64,000 nt of DNA from Campylorhamphus procurvoides (Eukaryota > Chordata > Aves > Passeriformes > Dendrocolaptidae): the NCBI GenBank assembly GCA_013396655.1, contig WBMV01002768.1:1052052-1116051 (forward strand), in the 5' to 3' direction. Positions 52,893 through 64,000 of this stretch are shown here, one piece after another. Below the pieces are notes generated by a model. It made no database searches. It was not told the origin of the DNA and was given only the letters and a program-made list of their open reading frames with translations. Position numbers and translations under genes: made by a program. How positions within the stretch are numbered: the stretch's first letter is position 1; each line of letters begins with the position of its first letter.

Positions 52893-53449
52893 GCATGTGC
52901 ACAGATTTATATGCACATACACAAGCATCTGTTCCTACAATGCATACATTGAAGTGTGCAGGGTATGGATAGCTTAAGTTAGGCAGCCATTTGTGGCCAG
53001 TGTGGTGTTTGCTTTCTTCTCTATTTTTTCCCCTCTCTATAATACAACTGAAACCATCAGAATTAGCAGCAGAAGCCAGGAGAGCTTGTTGGTTTGGAAA
53101 AGAACCTGAAGACTGATGACAAACATCACTTACTAAACTGAAGGATACATCCCAACCACCCAGGAACTGTTACGGAGGGTCTGTGGAGTGAAATGGTTCA
53201 GACACAAAGTATGTGCAAGGGCTGGCACTAAAAACCTGTCCTACAACATATTTCTCCTGATGAGGTTTGTCTTCCTGACCCACACTCATAGGAACTTGAT
53301 GCCTGATTAACAAAATCTTCCATTTGCACAGCATCACCATTTCACCTCTGTTTGCAAGTTGTGGCCTGGATTAACAGAGGGCTCTTGGAAAGCAATGTGT
53401 GGATCAGGGCTTAAAAAGAACAGGACACTCAGCAAAGCCCCCTTAGAGG

Positions 53450-53503
53450 CTTATGGAGATGTGTCTGTATGGAGTCTTATGTCTTATGGAGTGTGTCTGT
53501 ATT
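53450..53503 (+). repeat. Local duplication, 33-bp offset
   Basis: The segment cttatggagatgtgtctgta at 53450 recurs at 53483 as cttatggagtgtgtctgta with one base deleted. It is a small replication-slippage duplication. Confidence 0.8.
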
Positions 53504-56500
53504 GCCCTGCAAGGCCTTTGTGTGAGGTTCACACCATTGCATGGCTGAACACACACAGGATGTGAGCCAGTGTGTTCAGGAAATGAATGGGCTCAATCCT
53601 GAGCATGTTTGCTCATGACAAACAACAGCCCAAATTCTCTGCTGCCAGTGGGGCTCTGCAGCTGTTGGCACACTGAGCTCAGCCACCAGTCCTGCCCTGC
53701 TATGGTACCAGCCATGTCAGGAATCATTCAGCCAGACTACAGAGAACATCAGCTTGTCCTTCCCCTGATGATGTGCACACATAAAAATACAGGATTGCAC
53801 AGCGCCTTAGAGGAAAGGTTCATTTAGCTTTTTTTTTTCTTTAAGTCTGTGCTCAGGAGATTTCCTGAGCCAAACTTTGCATTTGGCTCAAAATGCTTGA
53901 AAGCCACCAGTAAGCCAATCCTAATTGAAATTCCCTTTTCTTGATGCATTTATAATTTAACCACAATACTTTGTGCCAGGAACTTCCACCACTCAGTGCA
54001 TCATCTTAAAAGTACTCGAGTGTGTTTGCTTATGTTTTTAGGCACAAAACCTCTTGACTCTTTTAAGTTCAGATCTCAGGTTGTTGGAATAACCACCTAA
54101 GCCAACTCCAGAGGATGCCTAAGGCTCCTAAAGCTTTTATTTAGGTGGTATTTTAAACACCTCTAGAAGCATCCAAACCTGACTTTAGCAAACAAGATTC
54201 AGCAGAAAGGATTGAGTTTTACTGGTAAAAAAATAAGTCAAACATCTGCCTTTCCCCTCTCCCCAAAGATCCCTAAGCCCTCTATTCCTCAGCCACTCAT
54301 GTGAGTGCTGCTTGTATGTTTTTAAAATGGAGAGGCCTGGGAAAAAAGCATAGATATGCCTTTAACTTTGAAAGCACAGCAAATAATGGATCAGATTGAT
54401 TTTAATTCTGGCCTTCAATAGGTTTTAAGAGATCTGTAGTTCATCTGGACTAGGCATGTTTGCTGTAACCCCATCAAGTACATGCTGAGGGCATGAGCGT
54501 ATTAGAGATTTCAGAGACAATACTAGAGCATAAAATCAATGGGAGCCCAGTTCTGACCTGTAATCAAATTGTAGCCAATAAAATTTAGAATAGTCCAATC
54601 TTACTGATTTTTGAAGGAAGAGAGGAGAACTGAGGATATGAGACAAGGGTCCAGACAAATTGAGATTAGTAGGTATTATTTAGCTTCATTCCCTTTTAGT
54701 AGGAAGCCAAAGACATTCAGTAGAAGTGGGAAATCCCTCTTCTCCCTTTTAGATAAAAAAAAATGAGCCAAAAGTTTCAGTGTGAGAATCTTGTCTGCTC
54801 AGTCTTGCCCTCTTCTCTGTTCTGCAGCCATGGCTGTGTAACACTTCACTGTCAAAGGATTCTGAGCAGAGCTCAGGCAGAACACCCCAGAAATTAGTCA
54901 GCAAGAACAGCAGCGAGCCATTTTCAGGCAAAGCAGTCATGTGTCTCTGCTCTGAGCCAGCTCTGGGATGAACAGAACTATAAACCATTTTACAGAAGTA
55001 TGTGAAAGTGTGATGCAAGCAAATCCCGGTGCCTAATTCCTTTGATTCTGAGCTGAGCTTATTATTGGATGGATGATAACAGTTAGTGAAGGTGAAGGGG
55101 AAATGACACAGGAATAGTTGGAAGCAAAGTCTGCCCCTTTATCCAGAAGAACACAGCCCCATGTGGTCTCACATCTGCACAGCCGAGGAGCTGGAAGGAG
55201 CTCCGAGTCAGCCCTGCAGTTAATGTAACCTCCAACCTGAACAGGAGCCAAAGGGTGAAATCTCTGGGATCCCTGCCATTCCATTTCCCTCGATCTGAAT
55301 GGGAAGGTCACAGCCTCTGCATCTGAGAAGTGACTAAGAGCAATAAACAGCTGGGCTATCTTCTGATAGCAGAAGAAGCTGTCACTGGATCTGCTATGTG
55401 GGTGGGAAAACTTGCTTTTAGTTGGTGTCTCTTTTGTTTTTTCATTCATCCTGACACTTGACAACAGAGCTTGTTCTTTAAAAGCTGTGGCTTCTCCCTG
55501 GCTCAGGTGAGCCATGAGATCGTGCTGTGACCACCAGTGACTTCAAGCCATCTGCACTTCCACCCCTTCTTTCTTCAGAACAGATCACTTCAATTGCAGG
55601 ATGATTTTCCCTGACCAAGAAAAAGATGAGGAGAGGCCAAAAGGTTCAGGCACAATTGCAGGGCAACAAAGATAAGGATTCTATCCAGATGAGTTTGAGC
55701 AGAAGCACTTTGAGAGTGGAGGCTGAAATCTCCATGTGTACTAGGAATGAACCTTTATTCTGCAACCAAACACACACCAGATCCTGGGACTAAAACTGGA
55801 ACTCTTCCCTACATCCCTGGGGAGGCAGAGCCACATCTAAATGTGGGCCATTCCAGGCTCAGCAGTGTTTGAAGATGCTTTGCTATGATCTCTGGTGGGT
55901 CTGCTCTGAGCAGGTGCAGAGTTGACAGAAGGTTCAGCTGCTGACGGGGTGGAAAAAGCTGCACAAACAGGTCACTTTGTAGTTTTGGGGCAAAGGTGAA
56001 AGTCACGTGAGTGACCAGATATTGGGCAGTTTTATAACTGCTGCCTCCCCCCCACCCCCCAGTCACACATCCTGCACATCTTTGTGTGTGTAATTCTCAG
56101 TATTTGCCATATAAAGCCCATATACCTATTGTTGAGACTGATTCCACTGACATAATACAGTTTTTTATGCAAAACCCGCAGAGAATTTTACAGTACTGCA
56201 TGACAGGGGTGCCGGGGGCATCTTGAGTGTGAAGAATGGGGTGTCCTGGGTGAAAACTGCTTTCCAGGCACAGGAGTTGCCCCCCAAGCCTGTCCCTAAC
56301 TTTGCTGCAAGCTCCTGGTTCAGGCTTTGCTTTCAATTCCATGCAGCAACTCGAGCCATTATGGATTTACATCCCTGGTGGCTTGTTGGGCAGCTGGACC
56401 CCTGTGATGTCAGTGCTTGCTAACTTATGTGAAAGGGGAAAATCCAAAATACTAGTGCAGAAAACACACTGCTTTGGGAGTGGAAAGCTTAGTAAAACAA

Positions 56501-57556
56501 ACGGTGAGACCTACTCAACACATGGGACCTGCTACCTCTTTGGTCTAGGAGGTCCCAAGGATGCCATACAGTTCTGTTCCATCCTCTGTTTAAGCTGTGA
56601 GTACTCCAGGGCAGGGTTTATGTCTTATCCTTGAACAAACAGCAGCTCTGGGCCTGGAGGAAGTCTCAACCTGTATATTTTAGCAAGCCTGGGCAGCCTG
56701 ACTCTGAACAGCCCATGGGGTTTGGCTCTTAAACTGACAGAATATATGAGAAAGTGTAGTAAACAACCCTGGTTATACTGTTTGTTTGAGAGAGGTTTGG
56801 GGGCTGTAGGTGATTTGATTTTTAAATTTCTTTACCCCCTAGTCACATTATAGTCTCTTGACTATTGGGTTGTGCCACGCAACAGTGAAAATGGGTGGTT
56901 TGTTCCTGTGGAAATAGATGGAGCATTGGAAGAAACAACTCCCTATTAGTTATGAGCAGATTTAACACCCCTGCAAAGCTGCCATCTGCCATCAAGAAAG
57001 GGAAATTAAAGCAGGATGCTGAGATTCAGGCAGCTGCCAGGCTTGAGTGCCTCCTTGCTTTCTGCTTTATTCTAGGCCAGCACCAGCCCCAAAAGAAAGC
57101 TGCCACACAGTTTAAATGTTGTGCTATTAAAAGGGCATTTCTAGAACTTCTTGAGAAACTCTTGGGTTTGTTTGGGGGTTTGTGTTTGTCATTGATAATT
57201 GTCAGCCTTGGGGCTATAATTAGCTTTTCTGTTCCAAGTAGTTATACAGGGGAAAACGGTGCTTTAGGGATCAGGATTTCCCCTGTTAGCAAAGTGGTTG
57301 TGCCACATGCTGTGTGCTCTTTCAGGGCTCAGATGGAGGCAAAACTAAGAGTACCCTTCATCTCACCCCACTGGCAGCACAGGAAGTGGTTCTCGGAGTG
57401 TTTCCTATTCATCTACAAGAAGGAAACACCTACAATGCAGGACTCCCCAAATACCACACTTCAGGTCCAGACCACAAGGCTGAGAGGAGTTTTATTCCTA
57501 TGGGGACACCCTCAACATAGCCCAGCCGACAGCCAAGGGCAGTGCCTTCTCCATAG

Positions 57557-57592
57557 TCGTAGAATCATGGAATGGTTTGGGTTGGAGAGGCA
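57557..57592 (-). mobile_element. Minimal CR1 3' tail fragment, minus orientation
   Basis: Only the extreme CR1 3' end is present: tcgtagaatcatggaatggt followed by ttgggttggagaggcac. This reflects extreme 5' truncation on insertion or later loss. It lies in UBASH3B intron 1, antisense to the gene. Confidence 0.75.
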
Positions 57593-59201
57593 CTGAACTC
57601 TTTCAGAGGGAAAGGGAAAATGATGGCAGAAATAGAAGCTGAACTCCCCTCCCTTCTCTGAGATGTGCTGTCCATACCAAGCTGCAATCACAAAAATTAG
57701 CAAATAACCTTGTTGGGTCTTTTAGCCATTTTTCTCTCTCCCAAATGAGTCAACAAGGTATGGTAAAAAAGCAGCAACATCACAACTTGGTTTTATCAGC
57801 TTTTCTGCCTGTTTGAAAGGTCAAAATGACTGGCACCCATTAAAACAAACCCACATTCAGAAATATTCCTCTGCTGATAAAACCAGATTAGTTCCACAAA
57901 TGTACTAATATGCTAAGCACATGAAAATTAGAATTTCCTGGAAGCAGCTTGGCCAAGCTTGTCAAGGCAAAGGTCTTTACAGAAAAGGACAGACAATTCC
58001 AGAGACATGAACCATTCACCATATTAATAATATGCATAACATGACTCAGTCAGATGCTTTCATCTCTAATGACCATGAAATTTTACTGTGTACACTTCCT
58101 TTTATTCTTCCTTTCTAACTGATGTCCCCAACATTCTGCCATTAAATTCCTACCTAACTTTTTGTCCTGAAATCCTTGAATATATTATTATCTACAAAAA
58201 GACAATGCCTGAGGCAACAAACAATAGGAGCAGAAGGAAGATTAGATATATTTTTCTTTCTAATATTCAGTGAGCGGGACAGGAGAATGAGCTTGTTCCT
58301 TGTTCTCTCACTGAATTACTATGTTCTAAATTTAGGTACTGAACCCATTCCTGCTGTGGTTTTCTCTCTGTTAATAAGGGTAATGACAACCTGAGACAGC
58401 AGCCTGTAATTTAATCCTCTGAGTGTGCTGTGAAATATTCTGAAATTCTCAGAAAACTGGGTGCAAGAGTGGTGCTTCCTTTAAAATTACAGGAAATTCA
58501 AATGTATCCCTAAGTGAAACGTTGTCCCTTTAAGTCATTAAATATGTAACTGCAGTACAGACACACTTAAATAAATTATTTAAGGTTATTTCTAGTTGTG
58601 TGTGGGAGGTGGGTGGGCGATGAAGTTGATACTTAGTGGTTAGAGCAGCCTTTAGCCTTTACATCTCACTGCTTTGCACAAGCACTTTTTTGGGTCTTTT
58701 TAGCTCCTTTGTCTCATACGACAATTGGGCTGGGTTTGATCAAAGTTAGGCACCTTGGAAATGCCAGTTTGTGACAGTACAAAAGCTGGTGAGATCATGA
58801 GAGCCCAGGAAGGACTCCTCACACTTCAGGCAGCTTCTCAGACTCTTGGCTTCCATTCTCTTGATTTAAGTATTAAGCCAGATCATTTCACAGGATCCTA
58901 ATGGCTCTTCTCATGAAACTGCATCTGTCTACGATCAAAAATCATTCCTGAACCTGAATTACAGCCCTGTGAATGCTCCTTAATGAACCCAAATTTCATT
59001 GCCCATTTCCCTCCCCATCCATCACACATCCCATTATTGCAGTGCCCAGGTACAAACCTTCCCACTGCAGAGAGGGAGAGAATCACATAAACCTCAGGAC
59101 TGAATTTTCCATTTTGCCCTGCTTCTTTACTCCTCTTTCCTCTTCTAAAAATTGTTGGGAATTAAGTAGGAAAGTTTCTTAGCAGACGATTGGACTTTTT
59201 T

Positions 59202-59439
59202 CAAACTGAAAGGGTAAATTTCAGTTAGATATTAGGAAGGAATCCTTCCCTGGGAGGGTGGACAGGCCCTGGCACAGGATGCCCAGAGAAGCTGTGGCTG
59301 CCCCATCCCTGGTAGTGTCCAAGGCCAGGTTGGACGGGGCTTGGAGCACGCTGGGCTGGTGGGAGGTGTCCCTGCCCATGGCAGGGTTGGAACTGGATGA
59401 TCTTCAAGGTCCCTTCCAACCCAAACCATTCCATGATAC
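59202..59439 (+). mobile_element. CR1 LINE 3' fragment, plus orientation, in intron 1
   Basis: It runs from caaactgaaagggtaaattt through the gttagatattaggaaggaat, gcccagagaagctgtggctg, ccccatccctggtagtgtcc and gtccctgcccatggcagggt segments to the tail ccattccatgatact. It is well preserved with an intact 3' end, so it is probably one of the younger copies in the window. Confidence 0.92.
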
Positions 59440-61876
59440 TTTTAAGCAAACAAATCAAAGATTGGAGTTTCACCACTGAATTCAGGATGAATAGGATTTA
59501 GTTTCAGAAAGAATCAGGCAAATAGCAATGCTAGAAGATGGAAAGCAATGAGGCTCTGAAAAAAAAAGATCTGAAAGGTTCCTACAAGATTGAAAAATAG
59601 AGTTGCAGTTGATTAAGATCTGGATTGAGAAGGAACTGAGACTCATGCACCAGGAACAGACACATCACTGTCACACACTTGAAAGCTGAATATACCATTC
59701 CTGTAAATGGCTCTTCCTGTGTATTTCTTGATGAGTTGCCTCCTTCAAACCTAAAATGAGCCTAGCATATATTTTCTGCATGTGCCCCCAATCTGCTTAT
59801 TATGGGGAACATGACCACAGTCAGATTTTGTGTTGACTCACTGTTTTAATGCTCACTGTTTTAAAAGCACTTTCTCAAGTTAATAAGAAAGTCTGTTGAA
59901 GTTTGGAAAATAACTGTGTTTTTAAGGAGCTCTAGCTTCGTTGCAGCAAATATGAAGCAGCTTGATCCATCCTCATAGGCCTTTATATACCACAGTAAAA
60001 AGGAAGAAAATTCTGATTCCTCACAATGAGTTACGATATTTGCATTAATAATTCATGTGCTGGTAGAACCAAAAAGCCTCCCTCTGACATCAAGGTCACA
60101 AGATACTGAGCACTGTTCATACATATATTGATGCCCTTTGCTAATAAAAAACCCTTCCACCTAAGACTTGGAGAGGTAAACAGCATGTGAGTGCAGAAAG
60201 GGCAAGGAGAGATGGGAAAGTGGAGGAGGAATTGGCTGCATCATTATCCTACAGAGTGGGTTTTGCCTGCCAGGACTGCACCTTGTCAACCCACAGAGCT
60301 TCCCAGAAAGACAGAAATGTTATTAGGTCTTTTCACATACAAAACTATTTATTTCCCTGTGGAAGTCACTTAACCCCACTGAGTTCCATTCCAACATGAA
60401 CCTTAGAGATAAGCTCTGACTTAGGAATCCTTTCAGGGATGGGGTTTTCAGAAGTTAAGCAATTCAGATCTTGGCAAAGCAATGTGATTTTGATTTTGGG
60501 AAGCCCTCACTTTTGGGGTGCTTGTAAAAATCCCACCTGAGGTGCTTCAGGGGGAGAAGAATCATCAAAGGCTTTGTTGTGCTGAGACACATACAGGGGA
60601 GAGCTGTCGACAAAGGGAGGAAATGCAGAGCAAAACTGCAGAGAGCGGATGAAAGGAATAAAATGCACCTTGTCAGAGTGACAGAACTGTGGATCTCATG
60701 CCCTGGATGGAGCATCACATGCTGGGGCAGTGCCCGGGATGTGGGACTGGCACCCTGAGCTGTCACCCATGAATGGACACGGCTCCTTGGTGGGACTTGG
60801 TGCCAAAGCTCTCCAAGGACACTGGCTCCAAACGCTGCTTTCAATCCGTGCAAAAAAACCGAGCCCTTCCTTAAGCAGAGAGCAGGGAATGCAATTAAGG
60901 TTGCCTCGTGAAGCTCATAAAGGCTAATGCATGAAAATGAGCAAAGGCAAATTACAGGGGAATATTAGGAAGAACATTTCTAATTGTGAGGTCGGCTGGC
61001 CTTGTTCCTTCAGCCTCTGAATGCTGGGCTGGAGAAGGAAGGAAACAATCCTACTGGGAACAATTCTGTGCCGTTGGGGAGATGGGCAGGATTAGTAATA
61101 TGGAAACTCCTTAATGCACTTTTTCAGCCTTTCTCTAAAAATCCAGCCACAGTTTCTGGCACTTACTTGTGAACCTGTGTCCTTCAAAAATTAAAATCTT
61201 TGTCTGTTGTTTTGGCCAAGGTGTTTTCTCTCTACTCACTGGATGTTTTCCTAGCATAGGACATTACACAGGTTTATAGGTTTCGGGGAAGGGAACATCT
61301 CGGTCACTGTGGGAATTGGTCTCCAACTCATATTATCATATTTGGGTCTTTTTGATTTGTTTTCAGAGCTTGGCTGTGACTTGAGCTCGAATTGCAAAAG
61401 TACCACATGAACACACTGAAAAACCCCAGCATCTCGTTCTCAATATTTCCTGCCATGACAAGTCAGATACTCTGCCTATTCCACCCTTCTTTCCAGGCTT
61501 GTGTGGTTCTGTAGTTTAGTCCAAGGAAGGAAGTCTGAGAAACTATCACTTGGAATCTTATCTCCAGTCTTTGGGTGCCTAGAATCACCCACCAACTTCT
61601 TGGTTTTTCCCTATGCATGTTTCCCAGGCTGTAAAATGGGAATATCCCGTTAGTAATCCAGCAAAGACCAGCAACCTTTTCCATGGGAGTGTAGCTGTGG
61701 GAATTGGGGGATTTGTCACAAATGTACCCGTGATTAAAGCTGTTTGAGGGTTCATTCATGCCTCAGTGGGGAATGTGAGATGAAGATGAATATGCATGTA
61801 CATTTTTATTCTGTAGCTCATATCTTCCAAGACAGCTGCAGGGCAGAGGGCTGGACAAATAGTAGCATTATTGTGG

Positions 61877-61905
61877 AGTGTGTGTGAGTATATCTCACAC
61901 GCTCA
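61877..61905. repeat. Small imperfect inverted repeat
   Basis: The gtgtgag ending at 61889 pairs with ctcacac around a tatat loop, and outer bases extend the stem imperfectly (gagtgtgtgtgag against ctcacacgctc). Nothing downstream marks it as a terminator or a microRNA precursor. Confidence 0.6.
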
Positions 61906-64000
61906 TGCACAGGGAAAAAGTCACAAGATGGTGGTTAAGTAAGCCTTTGTGCAATTTTTATCTATGATTTTCCATGATGAGTCACCACAATTTACATGTT
62001 ATCTAACACCAAGAGTCCCAGGTTTAGGTTACTTTCTGTTCTATTCAGTGGGAAAAATCCTCTTCTTGAGGCTTATCCAGCCTGCTTGGAAGAGGTTCCT
62101 GTGGCCTGAAGGAGTTAATGGTTTGCTGGAATAACTGTCAGCAGACAATTGTGTTATAAAGAGCAGCAGTTACCAAAATACATCTTAGCCTGCAGCATAC
62201 AAGAACAATGCAGCCATTGTGCTGCGACCACAGAACTTGGCACTCAGATAAGCTTGAGAGGGAATCATGTTTTGTTGGTTACGGAAGTGATGGAATCCAT
62301 TGAAAGGTTATTGTTTGATTCCTTTTGAAGCAAATCCCAGCCCCTTTGTGAGGGGTGTTTGCAATCTTTTAGTCAAAGGCAGCGGTGTTACCTTTCTTCT
62401 GCCAGACAGAGCCTGGAGGTAATAAAATCAACCTGCCTCCAGGTGACCCTCCAGAAACCCCTGCCAAACCCTAATTTCCATGACAAAGGCAAGGAAATAC
62501 TCAGTAGAAAAGTATCAAAACTTTCTATTTTAATCAAAACCCCCATTCCCTAAAAATAAATCCAGGTTGAAAACTTTCATCTCTTTTCAACTATGACAAA
62601 AAATTGTACATTTCGTTTGCAAACATAGAGAGGAAAGAAGTTGATTTAAGAGTGCTTAATCCTCCTGGAACTGGACAAGGTGTGAGGCTGTTACTGATTT
62701 GGCTTTTCCCCAGGTCCCCCATGGCTGTAACTCTTTGGTGTCTTAACTGATGGGCTCAGGTACCATTTTACACCTTGCTTTGGAAAAAAAAAAGCTATTT
62801 GAATTTCTTTTCCACCCCTACTCTCCATCCATCCGTTTGGGTACCACAGAGAATGGTGATTTCATGATTTGCAGTGGAAATTCTCGTTGATAGTGGGGAA
62901 TTACCAAACAATAGAGGTTCTGTATCCGTGTAAACATCACAGAGACAAAAACGAGGAAAGCTCAGAGAAGCATAAATGTGTTTCTATCCAGAACAGTCTC
63001 CACAAAGAATACTTGTACAGTTTTATTATTGTTGGGGTTTTTTCCCAGAAGCGTCAGCAATTCCCTAGGCATGTAATTTATGGGAGGCTGAAATCTAAAT
63101 TATGCATCAAAAAAGGAGAGATGCAACTTCAGGGTAGTACTGCATTTCAAAAAAAACTTCAAATGCGTAGTTCAGAGCAGCAGCCTATGGCTGGAAACGA
63201 GTGCCCAGTCTGCAAGGGCAGCAGAAAAGTAAAAATTAGTCTTCCTCATATAAAAAATAATCTGGTAGACACCTTTTTTATTTAAATCTGACAACAGCAG
63301 GGTTGGATCCTGGAACCCTGGACCTATTTGGGGGACTTTTCCATCAGAAATACACTAAACAAAATATTACAACAATGCAGGAACTATCTGAAGTTGTATT
63401 GCATACTGCAAAGAAAAGAATTCCGTTTAACAGACTCGCCAGTGCAATCCAGCCCAGGGCTGATGTTTGTACAAACACAAGTCCCTGGAGAAGGCTGTGA
63501 TCCCTTTGCATCCTCCTTGAGCAGTTCTACACCAGCCTAGGGTACGATAGAACTTCCTACTGAATTTCACTGAACCTGGAGATGGCTGGGTCTTTATTAA
63601 TAATTTTTATCAGGCTTTTTACCACAGATATTTAGTTTAGGGGATAAAGAAATTGTGAGTCACATTTCATGCTTAAGGTAAAAGATCCTCCCCATCGAGA
63701 GTGCAGAGACCACACTGCAAGTATTTTCTCTCTCGCAACTGGGGTTGTTTTGTGTCTGCATGTACTGTGAAAAGGTCTTGTACTGTTATTTTTATCATGT
63801 TGCTGCTGAAGGAGCCCGAGATAACGTCACCCTGATGTCACACATTGCAGGAGTTAAGGTGCCAAGGGGAATTCAGAGTCTAAATGTACAGGAGAAGAGG
63901 ACAGAGCACAACAAGGGACAGAGGGAAAGAGGCAGGAGCGCTTTCTCATAACCTGCCACGTCAGGAGGTGCTGCTGTGGTCATCTCACTCCTGTTCCAGG

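Larger units (their letters stand above)
38207..64000 (+). other. UBASH3B intron 1 (5' part)
   Basis: The segment follows the exon 1 donor and continues to the window end without a recognisable second exon. I looked for the next UBA-domain segment (starting QKALA and leading to a CDWLF-type motif) and did not see it. A first intron longer than 25 kb is normal for this gene in vertebrates. Apart from the repeats and gap listed separately, the stretches 39761-48145, 48262-49794, 49861-51082, 51141-57556, 57593-59201 and 59440-64000 show no gene, RNA gene or strong motif. Confidence 0.8.

Noticed and set aside
56895..57596. 233-codon plus-strand open frame in intron 1
   Set aside because: It begins with GTG, its C-terminus is translated CR1 tail (57557-57592), and it lies inside UBASH3B intron 1 without recognisable domains.
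61877..61905. Hairpin as a microRNA precursor or terminator
   Set aside because: The stem is short and imperfect, and no flanking pairing extends it to precursor length.
1..64000. tRNA, rRNA, endogenous retrovirus, CRISPR or bacterial-type mobile elements
   Set aside because: No tRNA B-box-like ggttcgaatcc with matching arms, no LTR pair or retroviral frame, and no regularly spaced repeat array was seen.
38207..64000. UBASH3B exon 2 within the window
   Set aside because: No frame contains the expected continuation of the UBA domain after ARA (QKALA... CDWLF-type). The intron must extend beyond 64000.

Overview
The window looks like bird genomic DNA. The main evidence is repeated fragments of the avian CR1 LINE 3' end. 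The minus-strand copies begin with the CR1 terminal octamer-like repeat (cacagaatcc-cagaatgg types), followed by the 'gggttgg...ccatgggcag...ccagggatggggca' block. The rest is long, gene-poor DNA of moderate GC, a GC-rich CpG island around one first exon, and traces of very old MIR-type SINEs. A neognath, possibly passerine, bird is an inference from the style of the CR1 copies, not a proof. Nothing is prokaryotic: no operons, CRISPR arrays or insertion sequences were seen.

Only one gene can be supported. Positions 38055-38206 are the first coding exon of UBASH3B (TULA-2 / Sts-1) on the plus strand. It ends at a strong GTAAGT splice donor at 38207. Everything from 38207 to 64000 (about 25.8 kb) is then intron 1 of that gene; no later UBASH3B exon was recognised. 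In human, the region 5' of UBASH3B is a large gene-poor interval between it and the MIR100HG (miR-100/let-7a-2/miR-125b-1) locus, and positions 1-37575 fit that kind of region.

Layout. 1-12369: gene-free, with CR1 remnants at 2491, 5407 and 9716, an AT-rich tract at 3285-3611 and a MIR-like relic at 8858. 12370-14250: the most unusual-looking upstream non-coding block, made of a low-repeat AT-rich stretch, a purine tract and then a CpG-enriched segment. 14251-20847: two more CR1 copies and a second conserved-looking block (18950-19660). 20848-21262: a small CpG-island-like segment about 17 kb upstream of the exon. 21263-37575: gene-free, with ancient repeats, one long but unrecognised ATG-initiated open frame (30859-31629), and an A15-G13 run at 34594. 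37576-38004: a CR1 3' fragment that stops at a single N (38005). The UBASH3B CpG island starts right after that N, and a 727-base assembly gap (38299-39025) and a degenerate GC-rich minisatellite (39039-39500) lie inside it. 39761-64000: ordinary intron with two CR1 copies, MIR-like relics and a 58-bp tandem duplication.

The point most worth checking is the assembly around the UBASH3B start. The CR1 copy loses its tail at the lone N, and only 49 bases separate the N from the first in-frame ATG. The real promoter and most of the 5' UTR are therefore probably missing or misjoined here. I found no convincing undescribed biological system; the other findings are modest candidates for regulatory DNA or non-coding transcripts.
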